Assembly: GCA_028673005.1 (NCBI GenBank) | Contig: CM054117.1 | Coordinates: 50,358,870 to 50,422,869, forward strand | Direction: 5' to 3' | DNA from: Tanypteryx hageni | Taxonomy: Eukaryota > Arthropoda > Insecta > Odonata > Petaluridae | DNA: 64,000 bases | In this document: one piece after another, positions 22,445 through 33,399 of the stretch | Position numbering within the stretch: position 1 is the first letter of the stretch | Layout of the letters: each line of letters starts with the position of its first letter | Position numbers and translations under genes: made by a program | Notes under the pieces: model-generated | Database searches by the model: none | Seen by the model: the letters and a program-made list of their open reading frames with translations, nothing else | Told to the model about the DNA's origin: nothing

Positions 22445-23272
22445 CTAGTAGAAGGTGCTTGCATTCTGCAAGCATATCATCTCACCTTGAAAAAACATTC
22501 ATTTTTCAGACAGATATGTGTCATCATTATTAATATTTTTTTATTCTAAAGATTTCACCTCCGCAGCAATTTTCGTTTTTCACTTATGTAAAAATAATAG
22601 ATTTAAACAATCCCCAAACTTTGCAATGTTAACAATTTTATACTTTCTCCATTACGGGGTACTAATGCTACACATTTCTGCCAAATTTTAAAGTTGTAGC
22701 AATTCTAGAAGTGAAATAATATTTTTGAAATTGTTTAAATTTTAAACATTTTTAACGGCCGCCGCTATACATTTATGGAGAGATTCAAATGTTTATTTGT
22801 GCAAATGCACTACTTTGTAAATAACTTGAAAATTTCAGCTTCCTAGCTTATGCCGTAGTACCTGCACAGTTACCTATTTGTTTAACTTTTAAGAATTTTT
22901 AACAGCAACACAAATTAAAATATCAAAATTTCTATAATCCTTATTTCTTTTTTTTACAAATTCTACATCTAAAAAAAGTTTCAGCTCCGTAGCACATTCT
23001 AAAATACATAAACCTTGAAAATTTGTTTAAACAATTGCGAATTTTTAGCGGCCGCATTGTTGCACTTATTAAAGATTTTTCGTTTTTTCTAGTCGGTTTT
23101 GCACAAAATCCTACCTAAGAAAAAAATTTCGAATCTCCAGCTCATCTGGAAGTGCCTAAACATTAGAATCCTCCTATATGTTATATGTATATTATATCCT
23201 CCACTGTAAGGAACGCCTATATATAATGATGATGTTATATCCTCCTCTGTAATGAACGCCTATATATAATGA
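22445..23272 (-). mobile_element. Non-autonomous Helitron-like element A2
   Basis: Inverted relative of A1. On the minus strand it starts with TCATTATATATAGGCGTTC directly after A (23272 is the first base), and ends with GCTTGCAGAATGCAAGC (hairpin 22457-22473), a spacer and CTAG at 22448-22445, followed by T. TC start, 3' hairpin, CTAG end and an A/T insertion site are the Helitron signature. The first ~43 bp are present twice in tandem: TCATTATATATAGGCGTTC also begins at 23229. No coding capacity. Confidence 0.75.
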
Positions 23273-24630
23273 TAGCGCTCTTATAAGAGTGGAATGGATA
23301 TAGGAGTAGAGAGACGGGTAGAGAGAGAGAGAGAGATTGCGCGAGGGAGGAGGGAAGAGAGGGAAGTAGAGAGGGGCTTGGAGTGAGGTTGAGGAAGGGG
23401 AATGGAATGAGAGAAAAAGAGACATGGAGTAAGTGACCGGCCATTAATCAAAGACTGCCATCAACTTAATGAGTCCGAGGGCCATCTCATCGCTAAAGAT
23501 AAAGCATCGGAAAGTTGGAAATCATCTCCGACTACTCATTTTCTCTCTTTCTCTCTCGCTCTATTTTTGTCACCCTCCTCCGTTCATATTACGTTTCCCA
23601 CTCAACCCATCTCCCTCTCGCACATTTCCCGTACATATCTCTTAATTGCCGCAAACTCCCAGGACGCTAGATAACGTAACGCTGAAAGCACGACCCAATT
23701 TTACGAGCTCTTATGAATTTTTTTAAAAAACTGCGATCCGTTATCATTGTGAGAACTATATGGGTCGGCGCGTAAAACCTCGGAAACTGATTGTCGTCCG
23801 TGGATACCAGTTGAAAATTGCTTCGAAGAGAATTATGATAACGAAATAATCAGGTAGAGAGATTTGAGTGGGAGATGGGGACTCGGGATGAGTCCTTTTT
23901 TAATGATCCTTAGATGAGATAAAGATAAATGGGAAGAGAAGACGGGAAGATTGAAAGGTATATTTGGATCCGTATCCCTCAGGGCCTTCAGGGATTTAGC
24001 GATGTCCTTTTCCGGCGAAGCGGTCATCAAAGGCAAAGGGACAATCCCACCACCCTCCCCCTTCTCTTTTGTAGGACGACAGCGGAAGTTGGGGATGAGT
24101 GATGGAATGAGACCGTTGGCGAATTTGTGGGATATTTTGCTTTCGAGATCGTTTTAACGTTTGCTAGATTATATTCGGCATAACTCGGGATAACCTAAAA
24201 CACTCCCGGAGGCTGAGGGTACACTTGGTAGTTTTTTCGAATAAATCACATTCCCTCCAGCTGCATTGTTTGGAGGAATTGGTTTTTCGGCGGAAATAAC
24301 ATCATCCAAAATGTGTCATTCTGATATGAATCTGTTCGTAACGTGAGAAATTAAATCGTGTGAAATGTGTTGATTAATGTTTTGAGAGTTCGAAAATGTC
24401 ATTAGTGATTACGGAAAATTGAGAAAATATCCGCGAAGCCTTTTCGAGCGGAAATATGGCGATTTGTTTCTATTCGGTTGATTTTTCAATGAATGAAAAA
24501 TGAAGGCGTTGAGATCACCTGGGTGATTTAGTGAGAAAGACTTTATATGCGCCTTTGTGCTTCATTAATGCCATAACATCATATCTTTTCTTACATATGT
24601 ATTTGCATATGTTAAAATTTCATATACCCA
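23273..24630. other. No gene recognised; GA/CT tracts
   Basis: GA-rich tract at 23310-23425 and CT-rich patch at 23540-23620 account for the low-complexity frames here. The rest is ordinary AT-rich DNA. Confidence 0.5.
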
Positions 24631-24655
24631 ATATATATATATATATATATATATA
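24631..24655. repeat. (TA)n microsatellite, left part
   Basis: A TA run ending directly at the mariner left end. The right part of the run continues after the mariner at 25998-26041, so the transposon splits a microsatellite. Confidence 0.9.
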
Positions 24656-25994
24656 CAGGGTGTTTCAAAATTATGTATACACAATTTAAAAATTTATATT
24701 TCGTGAACCAAATATACGATTTGCACAATTTTTCTTTTATTTTAAAGCAAATTAAATTAATTTTTTTAACAATGTTTGATTATTTACAAATATCCATGGA
24801 AACGATGGAGAACATGCAGATGAGTTTCAATGAGAGAAAGTTAAATCTAAAATGGTATTGGAAATTTAAAAACGTCACAGACGTTCAGCGTGCATGGGAA
24901 AGAAAATATGGAACAAAAGCACCAACTCGTCTAACGATTACGTCTGCGTGATAAATTTGAGGAACATGGAACTGTGAACAATATCAACAAGACATGCTGT
25001 GGGCGAAAAAGAACGTCAAGAAATATCGAAAATGTTGAAGCTGACAGAGGTGCAATTACCCGCTCCCCAAGGAAGTCTACAAGACAGTGTTCCCGTGAGC
25101 TACAATTGAGCCATACAAATGTTTTTAGAATCCTAAAGGACATAAAATTGAAGGCATTTATACCTCGATTACTGCATTCAATCTAAGAAGATGATCCAGA
25201 TTGACGAACACAATTTTGTGGGTGGTACATTCGAAAAAATGGTGAAATCGATGCTTTTAAAGATTCAATTGTATGGTCAGACGAAGCCACGTTCAAGCTG
25301 AATGGCCATGTGAATCGTCATAACTGCGTTTACTGGGCAGGTAAAAATCCACACTTCACATTGGAGAAAGATGTCAATCTACCAGGTTTTACTGTGTGGA
25401 TGGGACGCTCCTCTCGTGGAATAATCGGACCTTACGGATTAAATGGCACTGTTAATGGAGAAAGTTACCTTGATATGTAAAACAATCATGCAGTACCTAA
25501 TATCAGAAACATGTTTCCGGATACATTGGTGTATTTTCAACAGGATGGTGTACTCCCACATTTTCATACAACTGTGCGGGAGTACCTGAACAATGAATTT
25601 CCTGAGCAATGGATAGACCGCAGGGGGAGTGCTTTTGAATGCCCTCCAAGGTCTCCAGACCTCACTCCTTTAGATTTTTTTGCATGGGGATACTTGAAAG
25701 ATAAAGTTTACGGTCAGAAACCGCAATCATTGGAGGATCTTTGGATGGCAATACAGCAAGAAGCACACAGAATTTCTACTGACTTGTGCACTGTAGTATG
25801 TAATTCTGTTAAAGAGAGATGTCGCTTATGTATCAGTGCTGGTGGTGGACATTTTGAACATCTTACTTGAGTTTTGTTCATTGCAAACATTATTATGCAT
25901 TTAAGCTTTAAAATAAAAGAAAAATTGTGCAAATTGTACATTTGGTTCACGAAATATAAATTTTTAAATTGTGTATACATAATTTTGAAACACC

Positions 25995-25997
<3 letters not shown>
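24656..25997 (+). mobile_element. Mariner (rosa/DD41D-like) element, 1342 bp
   Basis: Flanked by TA on both sides. The terminal inverted repeats are unusually long: about 93 bp (24656-24748 and 25905-25997) with only two mismatches noticed, starting CAGGGTGTTTCAAAATTATG. Between them lies a transposase gene with stops and a frameshift. The near identity of the ends contrasts with the decayed gene, as expected if only the ends were maintained by trans-mobilisation or if the gene decayed before the last transposition. Confidence 0.92.
24820..25870 (+). pseudogene. Mariner transposase pseudogene
   Basis: Starts with MSFNERKLNLKWYWKFKN, probably near the true start. The DNA-binding region follows (RAWERKYGTKAPTRL). 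A +1 shift near 24940 is needed to continue into LRDKFEEHGTV and GRKRTSRN. In-frame stops lie at 25184-25186, 25202-25204 and 25478-25480. The catalytic triad is still visible: SDEATF (Asp codon 25280), FQQDG (25544) and TPLDFF (25673). The last two Asp codons are 43 apart (42 residues between), one more than the DD41D pattern of rosa-type elements, because the segment RRGSAFECPP looks one residue longer. The tail CRLCISAGGGHFEHL ends at a stop 25868-25870. Not functional as it stands. Confidence 0.9.

Positions 25998-26041
<44 letters not shown>
25998..26041. repeat. (TA)n microsatellite, right part
   Basis: TA run between the mariner right end and the Helitron-like B1 element. Minus- and plus-strand frames through it encode only Ile-Tyr repeats and are artefacts. 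Confidence 0.95.
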
Positions 26042-26043
<2 letters not shown>

Positions 26044-26044
<1 letters not shown>

Positions 26045-26976
26045 GAATTGTTGGTGCTTACATAGTGCAAGCGCTTAAAAAAATCACCATACACCAACTT
26101 TTAAACTCGTAAATGAACCAATGGAACAGCATTTGAACTACCCATTTAAATAAGATAATAGTTATTTCATTTTCTGCGAAATTAAGGCATCCATCCGGAA
26201 TTTATAAATTCTCTGGCATTCGGCTCGCGCCCAAGTTATCGAATTTCAAGTTTCATGGCTCAGATTGCTCTTTTTAAGCAATAACTATAATCATCATTAA
26301 GATAATAGCCTATATGTTACACTAAAACTTTTGTGAAATTAGAATATTTTATGTGTTATGAATATGGTGTCGTCATCCGTGCCTTTTAGTACGTATCCGG
26401 ATAAAAAATTAATTTAAAAATATCACGTCATCATATGTATACGTGATTGGGTAAAATCAAATGGATTGTTATGTAGTCTAATTGTAAGTATCAAATTAAT
26501 GCTCTTGTAGTATGAAAAATCAATTCCGATTGAAATGCATCGGAGTCATTGCTATGGTAATTTATATTTTTCATTGTTGAAGATCGAAAAGAATTTAATA
26601 ATTTTATAATTAAAATCAAATTTATACGCAAATTCAGCATAGATTTTAATTATGTCTTCAATAAAAATAAACTTGATTCATTTTTCCACAGTATGGTGAA
26701 TATCCCGACTTTGTATCTTAATTTTAAATAATTTAAAAAAGCAATTTATGTAGCCCTGCACAGTTTTCAATGCTTCCCATATGGGTGTTTAAAAGTGGAC
26801 TTGGGAGTCAAAAACACCCCTTAACTATAACTTTTTCCAAAATTTTGGGGTTTTTATAAAGGTTTTACCCAATGACCTATTTTCATGCCAAATTTCAGCT
26901 CTGTAGCATTTCTGGAAGAACCTTAGGTTTTATATATTGCATCCTATATATGTAAGAAGCAGCTATTTATAATGAT
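26044..26976 (-). mobile_element. Non-autonomous Helitron-like element B1 (933 bp)
   Basis: On the minus strand it opens with TCATTATAAATAGCTGCTTC (first base 26976) and closes with a hairpin GCTTGCACTATGTAAGC (26072-26056) followed by ACCAACAATTCG. The element aligns along its length with B2 at 47864-49538, for example over CTGCGAAATTAAGGCA and TTTATAAATTCTCTGGCA. The terminal tetranucleotide is TTCG where Helitrons normally have CTRR, so the end is mutated or offset. The start is shared with families A and B2. No protein is encoded. Confidence 0.65.
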
Positions 26977-29056
26977 ATATACATGTATATCTTGTAATTT
27001 AATTCGTAAATCCAGGTAAATATAAGAGATATACATATTTGACAAGAGAACAACGGCTATAATCGAAAAAGATATCCAATTTCTCGCGAAAGTTTTCCAG
27101 AAAATTAATTTTTTACAGTGATTTTTCGGAGAACATTAAAATGCCGTCGGGGAATTACGAACGGATTTCCTCGTTTCCTTTCCTTGTCTTTACTAACGTC
27201 TCAGGAAATATACGTCAATAAAGTTTTGGAATTTGAGAAATTGTTCATCCAAACTTCATTCGGCTTAAACATTTCTTTCTCTGAAATATGGACGCCGAGT
27301 TTACCTTCCACTACGTTAAATCCTATTAAATGCAAATAGCCATTACCCCATTTCCCTACGATTCCAATTACGATCTCCAAGGTTCTTAGTAATTGAAATA
27401 CCTCTGGGTATCATGTACTTCGCAGAATACGGAAATTCCTCCCGGAATCATACGCGAGCTAAAGAGAGATTTTATTTGAATTTTCTGCCGATTTCGTTTC
27501 GATCTTCGTGGCGTAATATTTTTTCCGCTAAGACGTATTACTGGACTTAGACAGTTGAAATTTTTACGACTTTTATTCCCGTTTTACTCCTTAGGTGAAT
27601 GTGTAAAATCTGGTATTTTGCTCAACGGGCAAAAATTAAGTTACGCTGTGTTGGTGAATTGCACAAAGAAGCCGTTTTTCATCTCAGAAAGTTTTCATTT
27701 TATTATTCTGTAGTTAAATTGTAAAAGTAGAGAACGTAATTTTTTAACCTTAGTCAACGTAATTATAAATATTATTTTATAACTCTTTATATTATTTAGT
27801 ATTTTAAGGAGTAATCAGTAGAAGAAAACAGTAAATATTAGTTGAATTGTTTAAAGTATTATTTTTTCTACAAATTAGCTAAGTTTGTAATATTGCAACC
27901 TTTTCTTATGACCAACTTGTAACCTTTGTTGGAATATAATAATTAAATATAACTGAGGTACAGATATCCCAAAAAATAGTTGCTGCTTTTAAATAAAATA
28001 TCCAGAATTTTTTATTCATTTACACCAGCAAGAGTTTAATTCTAATCATGGTTGAATAAAGTAGAATAATTTGCGATTGCCTCGGCTAGCCGTATACAAA
28101 CTTACATCGAAACTCACTGGAGAGATTTTGATTTATTACAAAAGCGAAACTCAAGTATTTTTATTTTTTAGCTTGAAGTTTAATGGCCATAATTTTAATT
28201 AAAGATGTAAAACTTTGCTAATTAAATATTATAGTTTGTTTTTCATCTCAAGTTTAGCGAGGCGCATAAAATGTTCTTATCGGACTGAATGTGACTCTCG
28301 GGACGTAACTTGCGCGTCCCTCTTATAACTTATGATACAACTTTTTTTTTAATATTACATGTATAGTAAAAGTTTTTTAATAACAACCTGTCTGTTATCA
28401 ACGGCTACTTTTGAACGTAGCTTCACTTTGATATATTCAGGAAGAGACGGAAAGAATATTGACATAATATCTGGAGAGAGGCAGGGAAAGAGACGAACGA
28501 GAATACACGGTCGAGAGAGATTCAATTAAAATTGCCTTTCGCTGTCCTAGGCCAGATGTTTTTTTCATAGCTCTCCGGCCGCATTTTTCCATTCGAATGG
28601 AATATCTTCTTTGTAGATTAAAAAAAAACAAACTCCACCTTACAAGCAACGACCTACATAGGCGGAAATCGCAATAAATTTCTGGACCAGATTGGAGGGT
28701 CTTCATTTTTATAGCCCCCTTTTCACGTAAAACTATTGATCTGTATTGAGAATCTCGGACAACCTTTTCTGCTAAATTCGAATTAAATCTCTCTCGGGAA
28801 ATTTTGCCGACATTTTATTTGTAGCTAGAAGAAAATTAGGATGCGAGAACTAAGCGAGGTTTCTATTAAACATGGAAAATATTTTTTTTATCTGTCTCAG
28901 TTATTTTACTTCCAGAAGAGTAAAGAAATAATTCTTATTCGAGCGTGTAAATGCATCTTTGCTTGGTTCAGTGCCGTAGTTCCTACTGTTAAGTTCTTCA
29001 ACGTTGGGTTTGCCTCATTATCTTTGCAGATGCTCAGTGCTGCGTTTTGTAGGTTA
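26977..29056. other. No gene recognised
   Basis: AT-rich, low in simple repeats. Frames of 73-89 codons at 27118-27339 and 28437-28706 match no known family. Confidence 0.4.
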
Positions 29057-30037
29057 ACTAGCAGATTTACCCGGATTCGCTCGGGATATTAAAGCGGCAC
29101 AGTATTTATTTTGTTGAAATATTGTACAACTCACTTATCGCAACAATTTCAACGTGGCCACCATAAACTCCACAACAACTCATGTATTGTACATATTCAT
29201 TGCGTGTTTTTCCACCCACAAAGCTGCCAAACCTGTCCCAGTTAGTAGCAACATAGAGCAATGCTTCTTTTCTTATTATTTTATCATCGTGTATTTTATT
29301 TCTTAACAAATATGCAAAAGAATTAAACAAACAATTTCCAAACCCTGGCATGCGAACTACAGCGAATAATCTTTTATCACACATATTTACAAACTTACAA
29401 ATATTCTAACCTCTAAGTTTGCTATTAAGTGACGGTACTGTTATTTAGGTTTAATAAAAATCTAACCTGGATTCCTCAACTTGGGCACAAAACGACTGGT
29501 ACACTCTGGGGGTTACCACTTTAAAAAAAGAACAAAATTTTCTGCCTGCAATACACACGGGTGGACCATACAATCAAACTTATCTGCAATTAATTAAGTT
29601 GAAATCTGTTACGTTTGACGTTGCTACAACAATAATTTCGATGCTTCATAAAAAGCGTGAAGCGAATAAGGTAATTCTTTCGTCTTTTTTAAGGTTTAAT
29701 AGACGCTAATTCAATCGGAGGCAACAAATTCGTCCGTATAACATCTAAACATCGTAAGAATGAGATATTTTATAGTTTTATCCGTTGAATTAAGCAAAAA
29801 TGGAGAAAAATTCCGTGTAAACTTATGGGAAAATATAATTGTCTCCCGGAGTCGAATCCGGGACTTTTTCCGGGATATTTGATTTTTCTAAGGACCGCTT
29901 TATGGGAGTTTAACGATTATGAAAATTTCAGCTCGTTAATCTTAGTAGATCCGAAGATATTAAGCGAGAAATATTTGAAGGAAACGGCAGACTCCCAGCC
30001 ACCCAGACAGGTTGAGTTTTATATAGATAGAGATAAG
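29057..30037 (+). repeat. Interspersed repeat family C, copy 2
   Basis: Opens with ACTAGCAGATTTACCCGG, closes near TTTATATAGATAGAGATAAG, and shares with copy 1 (5959-6745) the ordered blocks described there. The distance between the opening phrase and the first shared internal block is about 560 bp here against about 260 bp in copy 1; the extra sequence holds a reversed OTU-like frame. The 3' ends differ in their last bases but both carry CAGACAG. Confidence 0.7.
29106..29384 (-). pseudogene. OTU-type cysteine protease relic
   Basis: A 92-codon frame on the minus strand contains GFGNCLFNSFAYLLR, matching the catalytic-Cys box of OTU deubiquitinase-type proteases (usually DGNCLFRA; the Asp is replaced and Cys is kept). 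About 50 residues later comes GGHVEIVAISELYNI, matching the OTU WGGxxELxALSxxY segment, where Trp is replaced by Tyr. The frame stops at STK before the catalytic His expected some tens of residues later, so it cannot be active. OTU domains occur in host enzymes, some arthropod viruses and several transposon groups, including some Helitrons. Here the context is a repeat, so capture by a mobile element is the likelier origin. Confidence 0.72.
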
Positions 30038-31191
30038 ACAATCATTATATGTTTACGACTTGGTTATTGTTCGTATAATAATCTCGCCATACATGTAGAT
30101 TTGTTGCTCATACACCATCATATCCTTCTTTTCAGCTTTTCATATATTTTACGATAGTTTCGTTTGTGGTTAAATCTTTTAAATCATGGAATAAAACTTG
30201 AGATCAAAGTAAATATTGGTTTAATCCGGTCTCGCTTAAATAAGGACTTATTGGATTTAAAATTCATTTTAAGGAAGTCAGAATCCCTCCTCCTGTTGCT
30301 TTATAACAACGACCTTTCTTTCTGAAAAAGCAATAAAATAACAACATGTCAGGAACTTTTTTTCAGTTTCCTGCCGAATTTCAACATTAAAACGAAGCGA
30401 AACTTCTATGTCGATGAATCATAATTCGGCTTCCCCATTGCGATGCGGCTGTGACATTTCCCGTCCTTGCTCTCAATGAAACACTCTTTCCTGAATGCTG
30501 AATCTGAAATTTTCCAAGGAAATAAACCGGTAATACAAAAAGGCTCACATCGCCAGCCTCTCTTTAATACCTTTACCAAGGTACGCATACGAGATTAGCT
30601 TTCTTCTCGCTCGGTAACGTCGCTCTCCCTCTGCGGGGAGTATCTTATTTTCGTTCCTTGCCCACTTTGCGACCGCAGCGGGGAGATGAAGTGATGGGGG
30701 GGGGGGGGGGGATGTAGCGGGAGGCATCAGTCATGCAACCGCGAAATGGCCTTGACTACTCCTAACGAGCTCAAACAACGATTTCCTCCGCGTTCAAACT
30801 CCTCGACTCCGGGGACTTGACAACCTCCGCGATCTTCTACTCACTCTCTCTTGTCTCTCCCTCTCTCTTTTGCCTCCTCCATCATCTCATCTTCCCCCTC
30901 CCCTTATCCTCATCTCTCCCCCATCCTCTCCCTCTGGGGCTGTCTCTTGGCGGCGGAGACTTTTTTTACTTTTTTTCATTGCTCTCACAATTCACCAGAG
31001 AATCAACGCTTAAGATGTCGGAAAATTCCATCTCTGGGGCCATCGAGAAAAGAATGAGGAATCATGGTCGTTGTTACGTTCGCGAGAATTTGGCGTTCTT
31101 AAAACGAATCGGCACGAGGCCATCATGACGAATTTGGTGGCGATTTAGATGGAATAATGATCGTTGTTTAGGGGTAGCTCGTTTTAACATA
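30038..31191. other. No gene recognised; G16 run
   Basis: A pure G16 homopolymer lies at 30696-30711 in a CpG-richer patch (about 30560-30830). CT-rich sequence follows at 30835-30950 and explains the Ser/Leu/Pro frames. No exon recognised. Confidence 0.5.
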
Positions 31192-31260
31192 GGGGGTGAC
31201 GGAATGGTTAGGGTTTTGGCCTTCCACGCAGCGGTCCCAGGTTCGAATCCGACGTAGGTC
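31192..31260 (+). other. tRNA-like sequence, possible SINE head
   Basis: Contains an exact Pol III B box, GGTTCGAATCC (31240-31250), and an A-box-like TGACGGAATGG. The middle, GCCTTCCACGCAG, resembles the anticodon arm of tRNA-Gly(TCC). The acceptor arms do not pair and the T stem is broken, so it is not a working tRNA. A T-rich, low-complexity 300 bp follows, as in tRNA-derived SINEs; a second copy in the window was not found, so SINE status is inference. Confidence 0.5.
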
Positions 31261-31858
31261 GGATTTTTAAACATGGGATCGTCCCGTCCCCTATATATTA
31301 ATATTTATCTATTTTTTTCTATTATTTATTTTGTGTTGTTTTTATTTTTTTCTATTGTTTTATATTATTTTGTATTGTATTATATTATTTATGTATTTTA
31401 TATCATTTCCTGCTTTCTTATAATATGCATGCCCCAACAAAATTCTCTATATTCATTCATTGTATATATTTCATGTATATTTCATCTCATTCTGTATACT
31501 TGTATATTTCTTGTTTACATTACGTTATTACCTTTACGTGTACTTTTTTATGACGGTATATAATTACGCTGTATATACGAACTCTCCCACTGTACTTACT
31601 CCTTTCTATTTAATGTTGTAGTTTTGTATTATCATATGTACACTATCTAGGGTTTTCGCAGGTTTATCACACCCCCCTTCTTAGTGGGTGTTTTCCTGCG
31701 TGGATTTTACTAGGGAGGACATGCCTGTTTTTACCTAGGTTTTCCCCACAAACACAAATCTGTATTAAATTTTATCATTTTACTTTGTATGATTTAGGTA
31801 CATAATGTTTATATAATATATTTTGTTATACCTTATTTTATTCTTTTTCATGTATTTA
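31261..31858. other. T-rich sequence, possible reversed Penelope 3' region
   Basis: 31300-31560 is T/TA-rich; its 96-codon frame encodes only a hydrophobic Phe/Ile/Tyr-rich peptide from low-complexity DNA and I do not accept it as a gene. 31660-31760 holds CCACGCAGG- and CCTAGGTAAAAAC-like phrases (minus strand). Since a reversed Penelope coding end abuts at 31859, this may be its 3' untranslated region. Confidence 0.35.
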
Positions 31859-32203
31859 TTATATTGCTGCCATTCCAGGTAGCATCTTCAGGTCGAAGTG
31901 GCGTGCAGATTTTTTTCTGTCCCTATATATAATGCCTCCGGTTGGTTGTGGGGCGCTGTGATTGGATGGCTGGTCATCCAATCGATTGGTGGAGTGGATT
32001 AGTCTTTTACAGCTGTTAGGAAGGGAGTGGCCATCATCTCTATTGAAATTGTCCGGGTGTTTGATGATCTCTATAGCCTCTCGAATTAATCTGTGATGGT
32101 ACCGTCCCTCCCTGGCTATTAATTATGCGTCCTCTACGTTAATTTTATGTCCCGGCTCCGACCAAGCATGATCGGCAACAGCAAAAATTTCATCCGTGAA
32201 TTT
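31859..32203 (-). pseudogene. Penelope-like element, GIY-YIG C-terminal end
   Basis: A 115-codon minus-strand frame with one internal stop. It begins with EIFAVADHAWSEPGHKIN, the conserved AxAxHxxxxGHxI box at the end of the GIY-YIG region of Penelope-like proteins. The stop follows, then REGRYHHRLIREAIEIIKHP and DNFNRDDGHSLPNSC, the usual C-terminal tail. The copy is strongly 5'-truncated (no reverse transcriptase). Its sequence differs from the copy at 10 kb, so the two come from different subfamilies. It runs into a CTGAAGA hairpin motif on the minus strand at 31891-31885. Confidence 0.85.
31863..31891 (-). other. Hammerhead-like motif of the reversed Penelope element
   Basis: On the minus strand, CTGAAGA (31891-31885) is followed by a stem TGCTACC/GGCAGCA with loop TGGAAT (one mismatch), then ATAT where a hammerhead would have GAAA. 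It occupies the same place relative to the coding end as the motif at 11152 in the other Penelope-like copy, supporting a shared structured element that has decayed here. Confidence 0.4.
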
Positions 32204-33399
32204 TATAAGACTGACTTAAATTTATCGATAATATTTTTAAAGCGTAGGGATGAATACGACAAATAAATGTCCTAAATCGTCGAAAATTGGTACTGTTACG
32301 CGTAGGGTTTTAAATATAGAGCTGAATTCTTTTATTAAACATGTATGCACAATTTTCGCACAGCTTGTACAGTGCGACCGGTTTTATAGTATTACTTCAT
32401 CATAAGGCAACAAAAAACTTTGGAGTTCTGTATATAGTATAAGAAAATCGCACGGGAGTGGTGCTGGAAGGAGGGAAAGGTGTGAGTTGCAAAGAAATCA
32501 GTTATTGGTAGGCATTAGGGAGAAGAATTTTTCAATATAATAATTATGGATTTCCAAAAGGTGGCGTCTGAGTTCCTTCAATCTATATAAAATTAAAATG
32601 TACTTAGAAATTCTCTCAAACAGAAAATATTCCAAATTTATTTTATCTTTATAAAACGTTTTCTTTTTTACGACCTGCTGATTCCCTCTGGTTTACGCGC
32701 AATGGGTATATTAGAGGTAGTGCAATGAATATTAAAACATCCACTGTAATTTCATATCTATTTATAGGCAAAATAAGAAATGATAGCGCTATACGCGCAC
32801 GTGTCACTACTCGTTATACATTGTCGCCGTTGTCGTCACCACGACGAGCTGTGACATCTGGCGTTAAAGAATAAAATAGATCGCCAGCTGAAGGAGAACA
32901 AACTAAGAGCCACATCCGGGTTAGAAGACCTATAAAAAATAATAAATTTTCCACGCTAGGGTAACCATTGGCATCTAGATAAACCTCTGGTGCTGTCATT
33001 ATTTATTAAAAAAACCTGTTCTCAAATAAACTATTTCTTCTCTCAGGAGAACATTTCCGCCCGTTGTGACACCATCCTTCAAAAAAAGTCCTATACCAAC
33101 GTGAAAAAATGGAAAGATATCGTCGCTTCTTGGCTCTACCGCCTTCTCCAATCTCCTGACGTAAGAAGACTTCGAAACCTTTATGGTAAAAAGGAGGTCA
33201 AAGTTCGAGAAGGAATCCATATCCTAAATGGAATCTTTATGTCTTTGTGGCGACCTCTAAGTCCACTCTCCGGCATCATTTCTCGACATCATATCCCACT
33301 CATTCGAATCCAACTGCTTCACCCTCCAACCCTCTCAACATCCTCTCTTCCCCCTCTCTATCTCCCCTTCCCATCTCTCCTCCCTCTACCCTCTCTCTC
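32204..33399. other. No gene recognised
   Basis: AT-rich up to 33000. At 32990-33300 frames are open on both strands (plus: KKWKDIVASWLYRLLQ; minus: 73 codons), but neither is recognised. The plus frame is long only because it runs on into the CT minisatellite. Confidence 0.4.

Noticed and set aside
24631..26041. TA tracts beside the mariner as a target-duplication artefact
   Set aside because: The tracts are far longer than a TA duplication and are better explained as a pre-existing microsatellite.
31273..31563. 96-codon hydrophobic frame resembling a multi-pass membrane protein
   Set aside because: T-rich low-complexity DNA naturally encodes Phe/Ile/Leu/Tyr; it sits between a tRNA-like head and a reversed retroelement.
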